Positions 16,820 to 25,066 are shown, numbered from the stretch's first letter. The stretch is DNA of 64,000 bases from UBA11591 sp040220895 (GCA_040220895.1 JAVJVY010000010.1:62001-126000); one strand, 5' to 3'. The notes: generated from the sequence alone by a model not told the origin. Numbers and translations: made by a program.

Positions 16820-17610
16820 CTGGTCAACTGTATCCAGCCACTCTTGGAGGCCGATTGATTTCCGCTTATTTCAATGGTGAAAAAATACGTTCCATCAGGT
16901 AACACGTTGCCGCTTTGACCGTAACCGTCCCAAACGATGGTAGAGTTATTGTAATTCGATGCCGACCACACCTTCTGTCCCCAACGACTGAAGATAGTTA
17001 CAATATTGGGTTGGTTGATCTCGATGTTGTCGATGATCCACTCGTCATTTCGGCCGTCACCATTGGGTGTGATTCCCGTATAAAATTCAACATCGCAGGT
17101 GTTGTTCTTAAGTTCAACCCTGAACGTGTCGCGGTAGGCACAAAAATTACTACCGTACACCGTCACCTGGTACGAACCGGAATCGAGGTTGTTAAAGGTG
17201 TAGCCGTCAATTGAGACATTTTCCACCATGGTCGAATCGCCATTTCCCTTGAAAAAGATGGTATAAGGTCCGTTGCATCCTGTGGGCAGTATTTCAAGTT
17301 TGCCATCTGCAATATCGGGGCATTGAGCCTCTTCGCTAATAATGCTGACTTCCAAGTCTGGGAGCGGCGGGGAAGTCGTATTGTGAAAGCCCTGGTTTAA
17401 TTCGAAATTGGGATCGGTCGCACTCGTTAAGCGGGCGATCACCACTTCACCGACAGTGGATGAAATATCTATGCCATTGGATAAAATTGAGAAGTTCCCC
17501 GAATTACTGATCACGTTTTTTTCTTCTTCCAGTTGCGCCCATAAAGCACAAGGGACCAGTAATAATGCCAGTCCCGTTGCTATTGCGATATTTTTTAAAC
17601 CGGGTATCAC
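16816..17610 (-). CDS. T9SS type B (gliding-associated C-terminal) sorting domain protein
   Basis: 264 residues with a GTG start at 17610 and a signal peptide ending near L-W-A-Q. The C-terminal 90 residues carry the type B sorting domain, recognised by G-I-T-P-N-G-D-G-R-N-D-E-W, I-F-S-R-W-G-Q-K-V-W and L-P-D-G-T-Y-F-F. The middle has a C-P-D-I-A-D-G-K-L segment like SprB-type repeats. It should be exported by the T9SS and handed to the PorP/SprF partner encoded next (ATGA overlap). Three base pairs separate it from the collagen-like gene. The exact function is unknown. Confidence 0.9.
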   Translation of the reverse strand: MIPGLKNIAIATGLALLLVPCALWAQLEEEKNVISNSGNFSILSNGIDISSTVGEVVIARLTSATDPNFELNQGFHNTTSPPLPDLEVSIISEEAQCPDIADGKLEILPTGCNGPYTIFFKGNGDSTMVENVSIDGYTFNNLDSGSYQVTVYGSNFCAYRDTFRVELKNNTCDVEFYTGITPNGDGRNDEWIIDNIEINQPNIVTIFSRWGQKVWSASNYNNSTIVWDGYGQSGNVLPDGTYFFTIEISGNQSASKSGWIQLTR

Positions 17611-17613
17611 GGT

Positions 17614-20600
17614 TTACGGTTTATACACAACAAATGAGAATCCCCGATCGGATACGACGCCGGTGATTGAATAGGTGAATACCCTCAAATTGTTGGCATT
17701 TGCATCGGTATATAAAATACCCGAGTTCCCGGTCACGGACGCTATGGTTAAGAATTGTCCCGGAACATAATTCTCACCGCCGATTGAAATTGTATAAATG
17801 CTACCACTCTTTGCAACAGCAAAATTACCACTTCCGGAAACAACGGTTCCCGCTGCATTCACATTACCGTATGCAATAGGCAATAAGTGGGCAGATCCTG
17901 TCCTTGCAGGGCGGTTTATTTCCCCAGGAGCACCCCCCGTAATGGTTATAGAGTCAACGCTGACATCCGTGCCATCATTAATAAGGTTGGTGGCTTTGTT
18001 CCAATCTGTTCCATCGTGGTATATGGTCATGCCCGTTGTACCTGTAATTCCGAAGGTACCGCTAGGTCCTGTTGGCCCGGTTGCACCCGTTTGTCCTGTA
18101 GCACCGGTTGCACCCGTTTGTCCGGTTGCACCGGTCGCACCTGTTTGTCCTGTCGCTCCTGTGGCACCTGTTTGTCCTGTTTGTCCAGTCGCTCCTGTGG
18201 CTCCGGTGGCACCCGTTTGACCTGTTTGTCCTGTCGCACCGGTTGCACCCGTTTGTCCTGTCGCGCCAGTTGCACCCGTTTGTCCGGTCGCACCGGTTGC
18301 ACCCGTTTGACCTGTTTGTCCTGTCGCACCCGTTGGACCAGTAATGTTCGTGGTTGCTACCCAAGCTACTCCGCTCCATTCAAATACTTGACCGTTCGAG
18401 GTATTCAAGTATTGATCTCCGAGAACCTCTGTGCCAAGAATGGTTGGATTTCCTGCTCCGCTGCTCCACAGGCTACCTTTTGGTCCAATAATGTTTGATA
18501 TTAGGCTCCAGACGGTACCGTTGAAACTGTAAACATCCCCGTTAGCGGTGTTCAAGTAAAGGTCATTCGCAAGGCCAGTTGCACCTGGGACCCCTGCACC
18601 GGCTTTCCATAAAGAGCCACGTTCACCAGTTGGCCCAGTCGGCCCTGTAGCCCCTGTCTGACCTGTGGCTCCGGTTTGTCCTGTAGCACCCGTCGGACCT
18701 GTAGCACCTGTCTGACCCGTGGCACCTGTTTGACCCGTGGCACCTGTGGCACCTGTTGGCCCAACCGTGTTTAATATAGGACCTGTCCAGGTAGCGCCAT
18801 TGTACTCATATACGTCTCCATTGGACCTGTTGAGATAAAGGTCACCAGCCTTCACACTTGGTCCTGTAGGTCCGGGGGCTCCTACTGCGTTATACCAGGC
18901 ATTGCCGGCATTATTGAAGACCGGACCGACCCATATGGTTCCGTTAAACGAATAAATGTCTCCATTATCTGTGTCCAGGTATTGGCTTCCAATGACGGCA
19001 CTTCCCGAAGGAGAGCCGCTGCCGAATGACAGCGAACTTCCAGTGGGGCCAATAAGATTCGTTGTCAATGTCCAGACACCGCCGATCAGTTCGTAAACGT
19101 CTCCGGTAAGCCTGTTTATATACTGGTCACCATTTTTATCACTTGCATTCGGTAAAGGCGGTGGTCCATTGCCTGAGTCCCAAAGACTTCCTCTGTCACC
19201 TGTCGGACCTAAAATGAACCCTTTAGATATCCAATTTGTTCCATTATACTCGAAAACCTGTCCATTCAGCGTATTAAGGTATTGATCCTGAGCATCGGGA
19301 GATGGAGGGAATACGCCGGGTATCGGAGGAGAAGCTCCGGATGTCCAAATACTACCAGCACCTGTGGGACCCTTTATTGACCCGATAAGGTTCCAGGTAG
19401 TTCCACCGAGGTTGTATTTGTAAACCGCTCCTGAAACAAGATCCAGGTAATAATCCCCGTCTTTATCAGAACCAAGGGCAGTTGGAGCACCTGATCCATT
19501 TCTCCAGGTTGTTGCATAGCCAGTATCCCCTTTTGGACCAATGGTATTTAAGTTGAAGGCCCAAGAACTTCCATTAAAATTAAATACGTCGCCGTTGGTT
19601 GTGTCGTAATACTGGTCGCCTAAAACTTCTGTGCCAAGAACAGTCGGTGCACCAGACCCAACAGACCATAGGCTTCCTTTTGGTCCAATGATGTTACCGA
19701 TCAATACCCATGAAGCACCGTTATAATTGTATACATCGCCGTTGGTCTGGTTTAAGTATTTATCGTTAGCCAATCCTGTTACTCCAGGTACTCCTGCCCC
19801 GTCTTTCCATACAGACCCTCTAAGTCCCGTAGGACCTGTGGGTCCAGTTGCTCCTGTTGCTCCTGTTGCCCCAGTCGGTCCGGTAGGTCCGGTAGGTCCG
19901 GTTACCCCTGTTTGCCCCGTCTCACCTGTAGCTCCGGTAGGACCTGTAGCTCCTGTTTGTCCTGTCTCGCCTGTGGCTCCGGTAGCTCCTGTAGCACCTG
20001 TTTGTCCTGTGGCTCCCGTTTGTCCAGTTTGTCCAGTCGCTCCTGTGGCCCCCGTTTGTCCTGTTTGTCCAGTTTGTCCAGTGGCTCCTGTAGCACCTGT
20101 TTGTCCAGTTTGTCCAGTGGCTCCTGTAGCACCTGTTTGTCCAGTCGCTCCTGTGGCTCCTGTAGCACCTGTTTGTCCCGTGGCACCCGTTTGTCCGGTT
20201 TGTCCAGTGGCTCCCGTGGCACCTGTTTGTCCAGTTTCACCTGTGGCACCTGTAGGCCCGGTAGCACCTGTTTGTCCAGTTTGCCCCGTGGCCCCTGTTG
20301 GTCCGGTTGGTCCAGTCGGACCCGTGGCTCCTGTAGGACCAGTCGGTCCTGTCGGCCCAGTCGGTCCTGTGGGTCCCGTGGGGCCGGTAAATCCGGTAAC
20401 ACCTGTTGGTCCAATGGGACCTGTGATATTAACAGTAGTGAACCAAGAAGCCCCATTCCATTCATAAACTTGACCATTACTGGTATTTAAATACTGATCT
20501 CCCAATACTTCTGTACCAAGCACTATTGGGGCTCCAGCACCACTTGACCACAAGCTACCTTGAGGCCCTATGATATTGCTTATCAAGGTCCATATGGTTC

Positions 20601-21468
20601 CATTAAAACTATATACATCCCCGTTGGCCGTATTTAGATACTGATCATTCGCTAGACCGGTAGCACCAGGGACGCCATTTCCACTTTTCCATACAGATCC
20701 TCGCTCACCTGTTGGTCCCGTTGGACCTGTAGCACCCGTTGCACCCGTTGCGCCGGTTGCCCCCGTTGCACCGGTTGCCCCCGTGGTACCAGTAGCACCG
20801 GTAGGTCCTGTGGGTCCTGTGGGTCCTGTGGGTCCTGTCGGCCCAGTTGGTCCAGTGGCCCCAGTTGGTCCGGTTGGCCCGGTTGGCCCTGTGGGTCCCG
20901 TGAAGCCCGTTCTTCCCGTTGGCCCTTGTATTCCCGTTGGTCCAATAGGACCCGTAATTCCGATCGGCCCCTGGATACCTGTTACCCCAATTGGCCCTTG
21001 AATACCCGTAGGCCCTATGGCACCAGTGAAACCTGTAGCTCCGCGAGGGCCGCTTTGACTAACTTTTGAATACAATGCATAAGGGACCGATAGCAACTTT
21101 GTGGGACCAAGAGGGTCAAAATTCGTTCCTCCAAGTGGGTCGATTTCCACTTCCAGGTAGTAGTCACCGGCTCCCCAATTGATGTTTGGAAAATCGGTGG
21201 TATTAACACTTCCAATAACCACGTTGATAACCCCATAATCACCTGTCGGAACACTGTTATGAACTTCTTGGAATACTGAAGGACCGTTCGGGCCATTGGT
21301 AATGGTAAATCGAATAGTTACAATCCCGTTTGACAGCACAGCCCCGTTGAGTCGAGCGATGGCCTGATAATTCATTCCTTCCGGAGCCTGACCAAAAGCA
21401 TGGCCGGAGATGAGTATCATCCCAAGGATCAACAGTTTACTAAAGACTTTCAATTTTTTATACAACAC
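17614..21468 (-). CDS. Collagen-like surface protein with Gly-X-Thr repeats
   Basis: 1284 residues from a GTG start (a TTG follows directly and would also serve). Signal peptide to about 27; a beta-rich N-terminal domain 28-137 (M-N-Y-Q-A-I-A-R, L-L-S-V-P-Y-A-L-Y) common in secreted Bacteroidota proteins; four collagen-like blocks of Gly-X-Y triplets, mostly G-P-T, G-A-T and G-Q-T, at about 140-259, 348-551, 901-949 and 1041-1137; and 11 modules of about 45 residues (W-x-x-G-x-G-x-P, then D-Q-Y-L-N-T-x-N-G-D-V-Y and N-G-x-x-W) between them. The tail 1138-1284 is beta-rich without an obvious T9SS sorting domain. Threonine in the Y position recalls Bacillus BclA-type proteins. It heads the operon and probably forms surface filaments. 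Confidence 0.9.
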   Translation of the reverse strand: MLYKKLKVFSKLLILGMILISGHAFGQAPEGMNYQAIARLNGAVLSNGIVTIRFTITNGPNGPSVFQEVHNSVPTGDYGVINVVIGSVNTTDFPNINWGAGDYYLEVEIDPLGGTNFDPLGPTKLLSVPYALYSKVSQSGPRGATGFTGAIGPTGIQGPIGVTGIQGPIGITGPIGPTGIQGPTGRTGFTGPTGPTGPTGPTGATGPTGPTGPTGPTGPTGPTGATGTTGATGATGATGATGATGATGPTGPTGERGSVWKSGNGVPGATGLANDQYLNTANGDVYSFNGTIWTLISNIIGPQGSLWSSGAGAPIVLGTEVLGDQYLNTSNGQVYEWNGASWFTTVNITGPIGPTGVTGFTGPTGPTGPTGPTGPTGPTGATGPTGPTGPTGATGQTGQTGATGPTGATGETGQTGATGATGQTGQTGATGQTGATGATGATGQTGATGATGQTGQTGATGATGQTGQTGQTGATGATGQTGQTGATGQTGATGATGATGETGQTGATGPTGATGETGQTGVTGPTGPTGPTGATGATGATGPTGPTGLRGSVWKDGAGVPGVTGLANDKYLNQTNGDVYNYNGASWVLIGNIIGPKGSLWSVGSGAPTVLGTEVLGDQYYDTTNGDVFNFNGSSWAFNLNTIGPKGDTGYATTWRNGSGAPTALGSDKDGDYYLDLVSGAVYKYNLGGTTWNLIGSIKGPTGAGSIWTSGASPPIPGVFPPSPDAQDQYLNTLNGQVFEYNGTNWISKGFILGPTGDRGSLWDSGNGPPPLPNASDKNGDQYINRLTGDVYELIGGVWTLTTNLIGPTGSSLSFGSGSPSGSAVIGSQYLDTDNGDIYSFNGTIWVGPVFNNAGNAWYNAVGAPGPTGPSVKAGDLYLNRSNGDVYEYNGATWTGPILNTVGPTGATGATGQTGATGQTGATGPTGATGQTGATGQTGATGPTGPTGERGSLWKAGAGVPGATGLANDLYLNTANGDVYSFNGTVWSLISNIIGPKGSLWSSGAGNPTILGTEVLGDQYLNTSNGQVFEWSGVAWVATTNITGPTGATGQTGQTGATGATGQTGATGATGQTGATGATGQTGQTGATGATGATGQTGQTGATGATGQTGATGATGQTGATGATGQTGATGPTGPSGTFGITGTTGMTIYHDGTDWNKATNLINDGTDVSVDSITITGGAPGEINRPARTGSAHLLPIAYGNVNAAGTVVSGSGNFAVAKSGSIYTISIGGENYVPGQFLTIASVTGNSGILYTDANANNLRVFTYSITGVVSDRGFSFVVYKP
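18055..18345 (-). repeat. Collagen-like block 4
   Basis: Direct 9-bp-type repeats (codons for Gly-X-Thr), mainly Gly-Ala-Thr and Gly-Gln-Thr triplets, near the protein's C-terminus. Confidence 0.85.
18622..18765 (-). repeat. Collagen-like block 3
   Basis: Short block of about 16 Gly-X-Thr triplets between two groups of W-x-x-G/NGDVY modules. Confidence 0.8.
19815..20425 (-). repeat. Collagen-like block 2 (longest)
   Basis: About 68 triplets, with a Pro-rich first part, a long Gln/Ala-rich middle and a Pro-rich end. The DNA is close to tandem 9-bp repeats and would be prone to slippage. Confidence 0.85.
20694..21051 (-). repeat. Collagen-like block 1
   Basis: About 40 Gly-X-Y triplets, the most varied of the four blocks (includes Gly-Pro-Ile and Gly-Ile-Gln), directly after the N-terminal domain. 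Confidence 0.85.
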
Positions 21469-21515
21469 AGTTCTTCCCGCCGTTTGGACAGTTTATCTGG
21501 GCAATTTACGACATA

Positions 21516-21545
21516 GAAAAATATCTGCAAAATGCTAATTGCAAA
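21516..21545 (-). promoter_or_regulatory. Candidate promoter of the collagen/T9SS operon
   Basis: On the minus strand TTTG (21545-21542), an 18-bp spacer and TATTTTTC (21523-21516) approach the Bacteroidota -33/-7 consensus with one mismatch. It lies about 47 bp before the GTG start of the collagen-like gene. Confidence 0.45.
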
Positions 21546-21583
21546 TTAATCGTAACACACACAGAATCAATGAAATAAAAAGA

Positions 21584-21835
21584 TTATTTACGATTATTAT
21601 TGATCTTCTTAGACTTCTTTCTATTCGCCTTCATTCGCTTTCTTGTCTCTTTGGTTTGAATTTTCATGTGTTGTTCAACGCCTTTTTCATGGGCCTTTTC
21701 ACCCATCTTCTGTTTAGTTTCATCTTGTTTCTCAAGTTGTTCCTGACGTTTCTTGACCGATCTTGATTCTTCCTGGGCAAATGATGTTATGGAAACGGCA
21801 ATAAGAAATAGTAGAATAGTTGTTCTCAAAGTCAA
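21584..21835 (-). CDS. Small secreted, highly charged protein
   Basis: Up to 83 residues. No ATG is available; the start is TTG at 21835 or the TTG two codons later, either of which gives a good signal peptide (L-L-F-L-I-A-V-S-I-T-S-F-A-Q). The mature part of about 60 residues is almost entirely Lys, Glu, Gln and Arg and ends in a very basic stretch (K-K-S-K-K-I-N-N-N-R-K). Such small helical basic secreted proteins are frequent in Bacteroidota and have no known function. It is upstream of and on the same strand as the collagen operon. Confidence 0.6.
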   Translation of the reverse strand: MTLRTTILLFLIAVSITSFAQEESRSVKKRQEQLEKQDETKQKMGEKAHEKGVEQHMKIQTKETRKRMKANRKKSKKINNNRK

Positions 21836-21868
21836 AGGTTTGAACGCAATTATAAATAATTTAGCCTC

Positions 21869-22297
21869 ATGAGACTTATGTTTTTAATGGCTTTGATAAG
21901 CATAACAATGTGGCGTTGTGACAAAAGTGCAGATCAAAATAATTTGGGCATTCCATATGTGCCGATCAATGAAATGATCAACATCAATGATCCCAAGTAC
22001 CAGGACTTAAAGAATATTGGTGGCTGGACTTACCTTGTGGCAGGTTCAAGGGGCATTATTCTTTACCGTGAATCCACGGGCGTGGTAAAAGCATTCGAAC
22101 GACACTGCACATATGATCCAGTTGAAGTGTGTTCAACGGTAGATATGGACGTCACCTTACTACAGGCCAATGATTTTGACTGTTGTGGTTCTGTTTTCAG
22201 CATATTGAATGGCACAATAATAAAAGGGCCTGCAAGCAGGCCCCTTCTTCAATATCAAACGTCATTTGACGGAACGATCGTTACCGTCACTAACTGA
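21869..22297 (+). CDS. Rieske-like domain protein lacking the His ligands
   Basis: 142 residues with a hydrophobic start and Cys17, possibly a lipoprotein though the lipobox is poor (M-W-R-C). The fold signature of a Rieske domain is seen (A-F-E-R-H-C80-T-Y, then D-C105-C106-G-S-V-F and G-P-A-S-R-P-L). However, the usual CxH and CxxH pairs are changed: the first His is Tyr82 and the second is Cys106, so a normal 2Cys-2His [2Fe-2S] cluster cannot form in the standard way. Its last codons overlap the terminator of the opposing ahcY gene. It ends base-to-base with ahcY. Function unknown. Confidence 0.75.
   Translation: MRLMFLMALISITMWRCDKSADQNNLGIPYVPINEMININDPKYQDLKNIGGWTYLVAGSRGIILYRESTGVVKAFERHCTYDPVEVCSTVDMDVTLLQANDFDCCGSVFSILNGTIIKGPASRPLLQYQTSFDGTIVTVTN
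22216..22243 (-). terminator. ahcY terminator inside the opposing gene
   Basis: On the minus strand GGGCCTGC, a 2-4 nt loop and GCAGGCCC are followed by TTTTATTATT, about 55 nt past the ahcY stop codon. The same bases encode residues near 117-124 of the Rieske-like protein on the plus strand. Confidence 0.8.
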
Positions 22298-23611
22298 TCA
22301 GTATCGGTATTCATCAGCCTTGTATGGCCCTTCGATTTTAACTCCGATATATTTGGCCTGTTCTGCCGACAAGGTTTCCAGTTCAACACCAATTTTTGCA
22401 AGGTGCAGTCGGGCAACTTTCTCATCCAGGTGTTTAGGTAAGGTGTACACCTTGTTTTCGTATTTGTCAGAATGTTTCCAAAGCTCGATCTGGGCCAGTG
22501 TTTGATTGGTGAAAGAGTTGGACATAACAAATGATGGATGACCCGTGGCACATCCAAGGTTTACCAGTCGGCCTTCGGCAAGTAAAATGATGTCATTGCC
22601 GTCGACGGTATACATGTCCACCTGTGGCTTGATCGTCACCTTAGAGTTACCGTAATTTTCTTCAAGCCATGCCACATCAATTTCATTGTCAAAGTGTCCA
22701 ATGTTGCAGACAATCGTTTTGTCATTCATTTTCTTAAAATGCTCACCCGCAATGATATCCTTGTTTCCTGTAGCAGTAACAACAATATCGGCCCTTGGAA
22801 CTGCTGTTTCCATTCTTTGCACTTCATAGCCATCCATGGCTGCTTGAAGGGCGCAAATAGGGTCTATTTCTGTAACGATCACTCTTGCACCGGCACCTCT
22901 TAGTGAAGCGGCCGAACCCTTACCAACATCACCGTAACCGGCCACTACCGCCACTTTTCCGGCCATCATGATGTCAGTTGCTCTTCTTATAGCGTCTACA
23001 AGGGATTCTTTACAACCATATTTGTTATCGAATTTCGATTTTGTAACACTGTCATTGACATTAATGGCGGGCATTGATAGTGTGCCATTGACCATTCGCT
23101 CGTTAAGTCTTAATACTCCGGTGGTGGTCTCTTCGGACAATCCTTTAATACCGCTGATTAACTCAGGAAATTCATCAAAGACCATGTTGGTCAAATCCCC
23201 GCCGTCATCTAGTATCATATTCAACGGTTGTCCATCCGGAAAATGAAGCGTTTGCTTGATGCACCAATTAAATTCCTCTTCATTCATCCCCTTCCAAGCA
23301 TATACAGGTATTCCGGCGGCAGCAATTGCAGCGGCGGCGTGATCTTGGGTAGAGAAGATGTTACATGAAGACCAGGTAACTTCTGCGCCCAGCTCAATCA
23401 AAGTTTCAATCAGTACGGCGGTTTGGATGGTCATATGAAGGCAACCCGCGATCCGTGCACCCTTCAATGGTTTTGAATTTCCAAACTCTTCTCGGAGCGC
23501 CATTAAACCTGGCATTTCAGCTTCGGCTAATGAAATTTCCTTTCGTCCATATTCAGCGAGTTCAATATCTTTTACCTTGTAAGGCATTCGATCAATTTTA
23601 GTGTCTTCCAT
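22298..23611 (-). CDS. ahcY: Adenosylhomocysteinase
   Basis: 437 residues, full length. It hydrolyses S-adenosylhomocysteine to adenosine and homocysteine, relieving product inhibition of methyltransferases. Family marks include the N-terminal K-G-A-R-I-A-G-C-L-H-M-T, D-D-G-G-D, the NAD-binding G-Y-G-D-V-G-K-G-S and the C-terminal Y-K-A-D-E-Y-R-Y with the conserved Lys-Tyr pair. A good -7 box lies about 22 bp before the start codon. Monocistronic, ended by a terminator that sits in the neighbouring gene. Confidence 0.97.
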   Translation of the reverse strand: MEDTKIDRMPYKVKDIELAEYGRKEISLAEAEMPGLMALREEFGNSKPLKGARIAGCLHMTIQTAVLIETLIELGAEVTWSSCNIFSTQDHAAAAIAAAGIPVYAWKGMNEEEFNWCIKQTLHFPDGQPLNMILDDGGDLTNMVFDEFPELISGIKGLSEETTTGVLRLNERMVNGTLSMPAINVNDSVTKSKFDNKYGCKESLVDAIRRATDIMMAGKVAVVAGYGDVGKGSAASLRGAGARVIVTEIDPICALQAAMDGYEVQRMETAVPRADIVVTATGNKDIIAGEHFKKMNDKTIVCNIGHFDNEIDVAWLEENYGNSKVTIKPQVDMYTVDGNDIILLAEGRLVNLGCATGHPSFVMSNSFTNQTLAQIELWKHSDKYENKVYTLPKHLDEKVARLHLAKIGVELETLSAEQAKYIGVKIEGPYKADEYRY

Positions 23612-23632
23612 GAGATTTTTTTATTTGACGCG

Positions 23633-23640
23633 CAAAGGTA
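23633..23640 (-). promoter_or_regulatory. -7 element of ahcY
   Basis: TACCTTTG on the minus strand fits TAnnTTTG exactly, about 22 bp before the ahcY start codon. Lies back to back with the plus-strand -7 box at 23651. Confidence 0.55.
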
Positions 23641-23650
23641 ACGAATAATA

Positions 23651-23658
23651 TACTTTTG
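23651..23658 (+). promoter_or_regulatory. -7 element of the phosphopantetheinyl transferase run
   Basis: TACTTTTG fits TAnnTTTG exactly. It ends only 8 bp before the ATG at 23667, so the transcript would be nearly leaderless. Confidence 0.5.
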
Positions 23659-23666
23659 TCGGTAAA

Positions 23667-24302
23667 ATGGCTTCGTGGCGAAAACATATTTTCACCGATT
23701 CTCATAAACTGGGAATATGGCACATTGAGGAATCCTTACCTGAACTACTTAGTGCTGCGGGTCTAAAGGGGTACGACATAGAGAGTCAGGTGCTTTTCAA
23801 GAATGAACTTAAACAAAAACAATGGCTGGCAGCACGGCTTTTACTTTGGTCGTTAGACCAAAACGCAGGGCGGATATATTATGATGAAAATGGGGCTCCT
23901 TATCTTAACGATGGCACCTTTATTTCGATGACCCATAGTTTCGAAAAAGTGGCCCTGATCTTAGACTACCGTGGTGAAACGGGCATAGATCTGCAGCACT
24001 TATCACCCAAAATTCAGAGAATCAGTCACAAGTTTGCTTCTGAGCGAGAATTGGAATTGTGCAATAGCACAGACAGCATTCAAAGGCTCACCTTAATTTG
24101 GTGTGCGAAAGAAGCAATATTTAAAAAAATGAAAACTCCCGGCTTGATATTCAAAGAAGAAATAGCGGTTTATCCGAGTACTCATCTTACGGATAAAGGA
24201 AGCCTGACAGCTGACGTGTTAAGGAAGGGCATTCAATCGAAATTGAAACTCAATTATGAGATTTTAGACCAATACATCTTGGTTTATTGCCTCAATGGCT
24301 AA
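23667..24302 (+). CDS. 4'-phosphopantetheinyl transferase family protein
   Basis: 211 residues, Sfp-like in size. Two diagnostic motifs are visible: G-I-D108-L (Mg/CoA binding) and W145-C-A-K148-E149-A-I-F-K153. The enzyme moves the phosphopantetheine arm from CoA to a serine of an acyl or peptidyl carrier protein. Which carrier it serves cannot be told; no PKS or NRPS gene is in the window, so fatty acid synthesis or an aryl-polyene-type pathway elsewhere are possible. It is followed by the GGGP synthase gene after 12 bp. Confidence 0.88.
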   Translation: MASWRKHIFTDSHKLGIWHIEESLPELLSAAGLKGYDIESQVLFKNELKQKQWLAARLLLWSLDQNAGRIYYDENGAPYLNDGTFISMTHSFEKVALILDYRGETGIDLQHLSPKIQRISHKFASERELELCNSTDSIQRLTLIWCAKEAIFKKMKTPGLIFKEEIAVYPSTHLTDKGSLTADVLRKGIQSKLKLNYEILDQYILVYCLNG

Positions 24303-24314
24303 GTTTGTAAAGTC

Positions 24315-25061
24315 ATGAAGGACCGTATTTTTAATCAACTAACCGAGCGGTGCTCAAAAGGGCGCAAAATGCTATGCGTCCTGATCGATCCGGATAAATA
24401 CAACGAGAACTCCTTACTTGACCTTGTTCGAACCGCACAGAGCAACAACGTTCACTATTTTTTTGTGGGCGGAAGTTTAATGACCAGTGACCGATTTGAA
24501 CAAACCATTGAGCTTGTGAAAGCAACCTGCGATATTCCTGTGATCTTATTCCCCGGAAGCGCCATGCAGATCAGTTCAAAGGCCGATGCGATTTTATTTT
24601 TGTCACTAATATCCGGAAGAAATCCCGAATACCTTATAGGACAGCAAGTTCTGGCCGCACCTTACGTGCGAAAAGCGGATATAGAAGTGCTTCCCACAGG
24701 CTACATGCTGATCGAAAGTCAAAATAATACAACGGCAAATTATATAAGCAATACGCTCCCAATTCCAAAGGATAAGGCGGACATTGCCGCTACCACGGCC
24801 ATGGCTGGAGAAATGCTTGGCCTTAAATTGTGTTACATGGATGGCGGCAGTGGTGCTGGAGAAAGTATTTCTGCCAGTATGATTTCAGAAGTAAAACGAT
24901 CCATATCCACTCCGCTAATTGTCGGTGGAGGAATCACAAAATCGCAACAAGCAAGGGAGCTATGGGCTGCCGGTGCGGATATATTGGTGGTAGGAAATGC
25001 AATCGAGCAAGACGTAGAATTGATCAATGAACTTTCGCGGGAACTTGGCACGTTCGTTTAA
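24315..25061 (+). CDS. Geranylgeranylglyceryl phosphate synthase family protein (PcrB/GGGPS)
   Basis: 248 residues of TIM-barrel type. Conserved parts: L-I-D-P-D-K near residue 23, F-V-G-G-S, P-V-I-L-F-P-G, the G-Y-M-L-I-E-S region, Y-M-D-G-G-S-G-A and the phosphate-binding V-G-G-G-I and V-V-G-N-A-I. The family joins a polyprenyl diphosphate to sn-glycerol-1-phosphate; Bacteroidota have a group II version. The lipid product and its role in these bacteria are not firmly known. It lies between the carrier protein transferase and pnuC, in a likely four-gene transcript. Confidence 0.92.
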   Translation: MKDRIFNQLTERCSKGRKMLCVLIDPDKYNENSLLDLVRTAQSNNVHYFFVGGSLMTSDRFEQTIELVKATCDIPVILFPGSAMQISSKADAILFLSLISGRNPEYLIGQQVLAAPYVRKADIEVLPTGYMLIESQNNTTANYISNTLPIPKDKADIAATTAMAGEMLGLKLCYMDGGSGAGESISASMISEVKRSISTPLIVGGGITKSQQARELWAAGADILVVGNAIEQDVELINELSRELGTFV

Positions 25062-25066
25062 TTCCA

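Noticed and set aside
19727..20467. Long plus-strand open frames opposite the collagen gene (also 17798-18498)
   Set aside because: They consist only of the reverse reading of the Gly-X-Thr codons (Pro-Val-Ala/Cys or Ser/Cys/Arg-rich strings) with no start context, and mirror the repeats exactly.
17798..21051. Regular short repeats that could suggest a CRISPR array
   Set aside because: The repeats are in-frame collagen codons with no unique spacers of constant length and no cas genes nearby.
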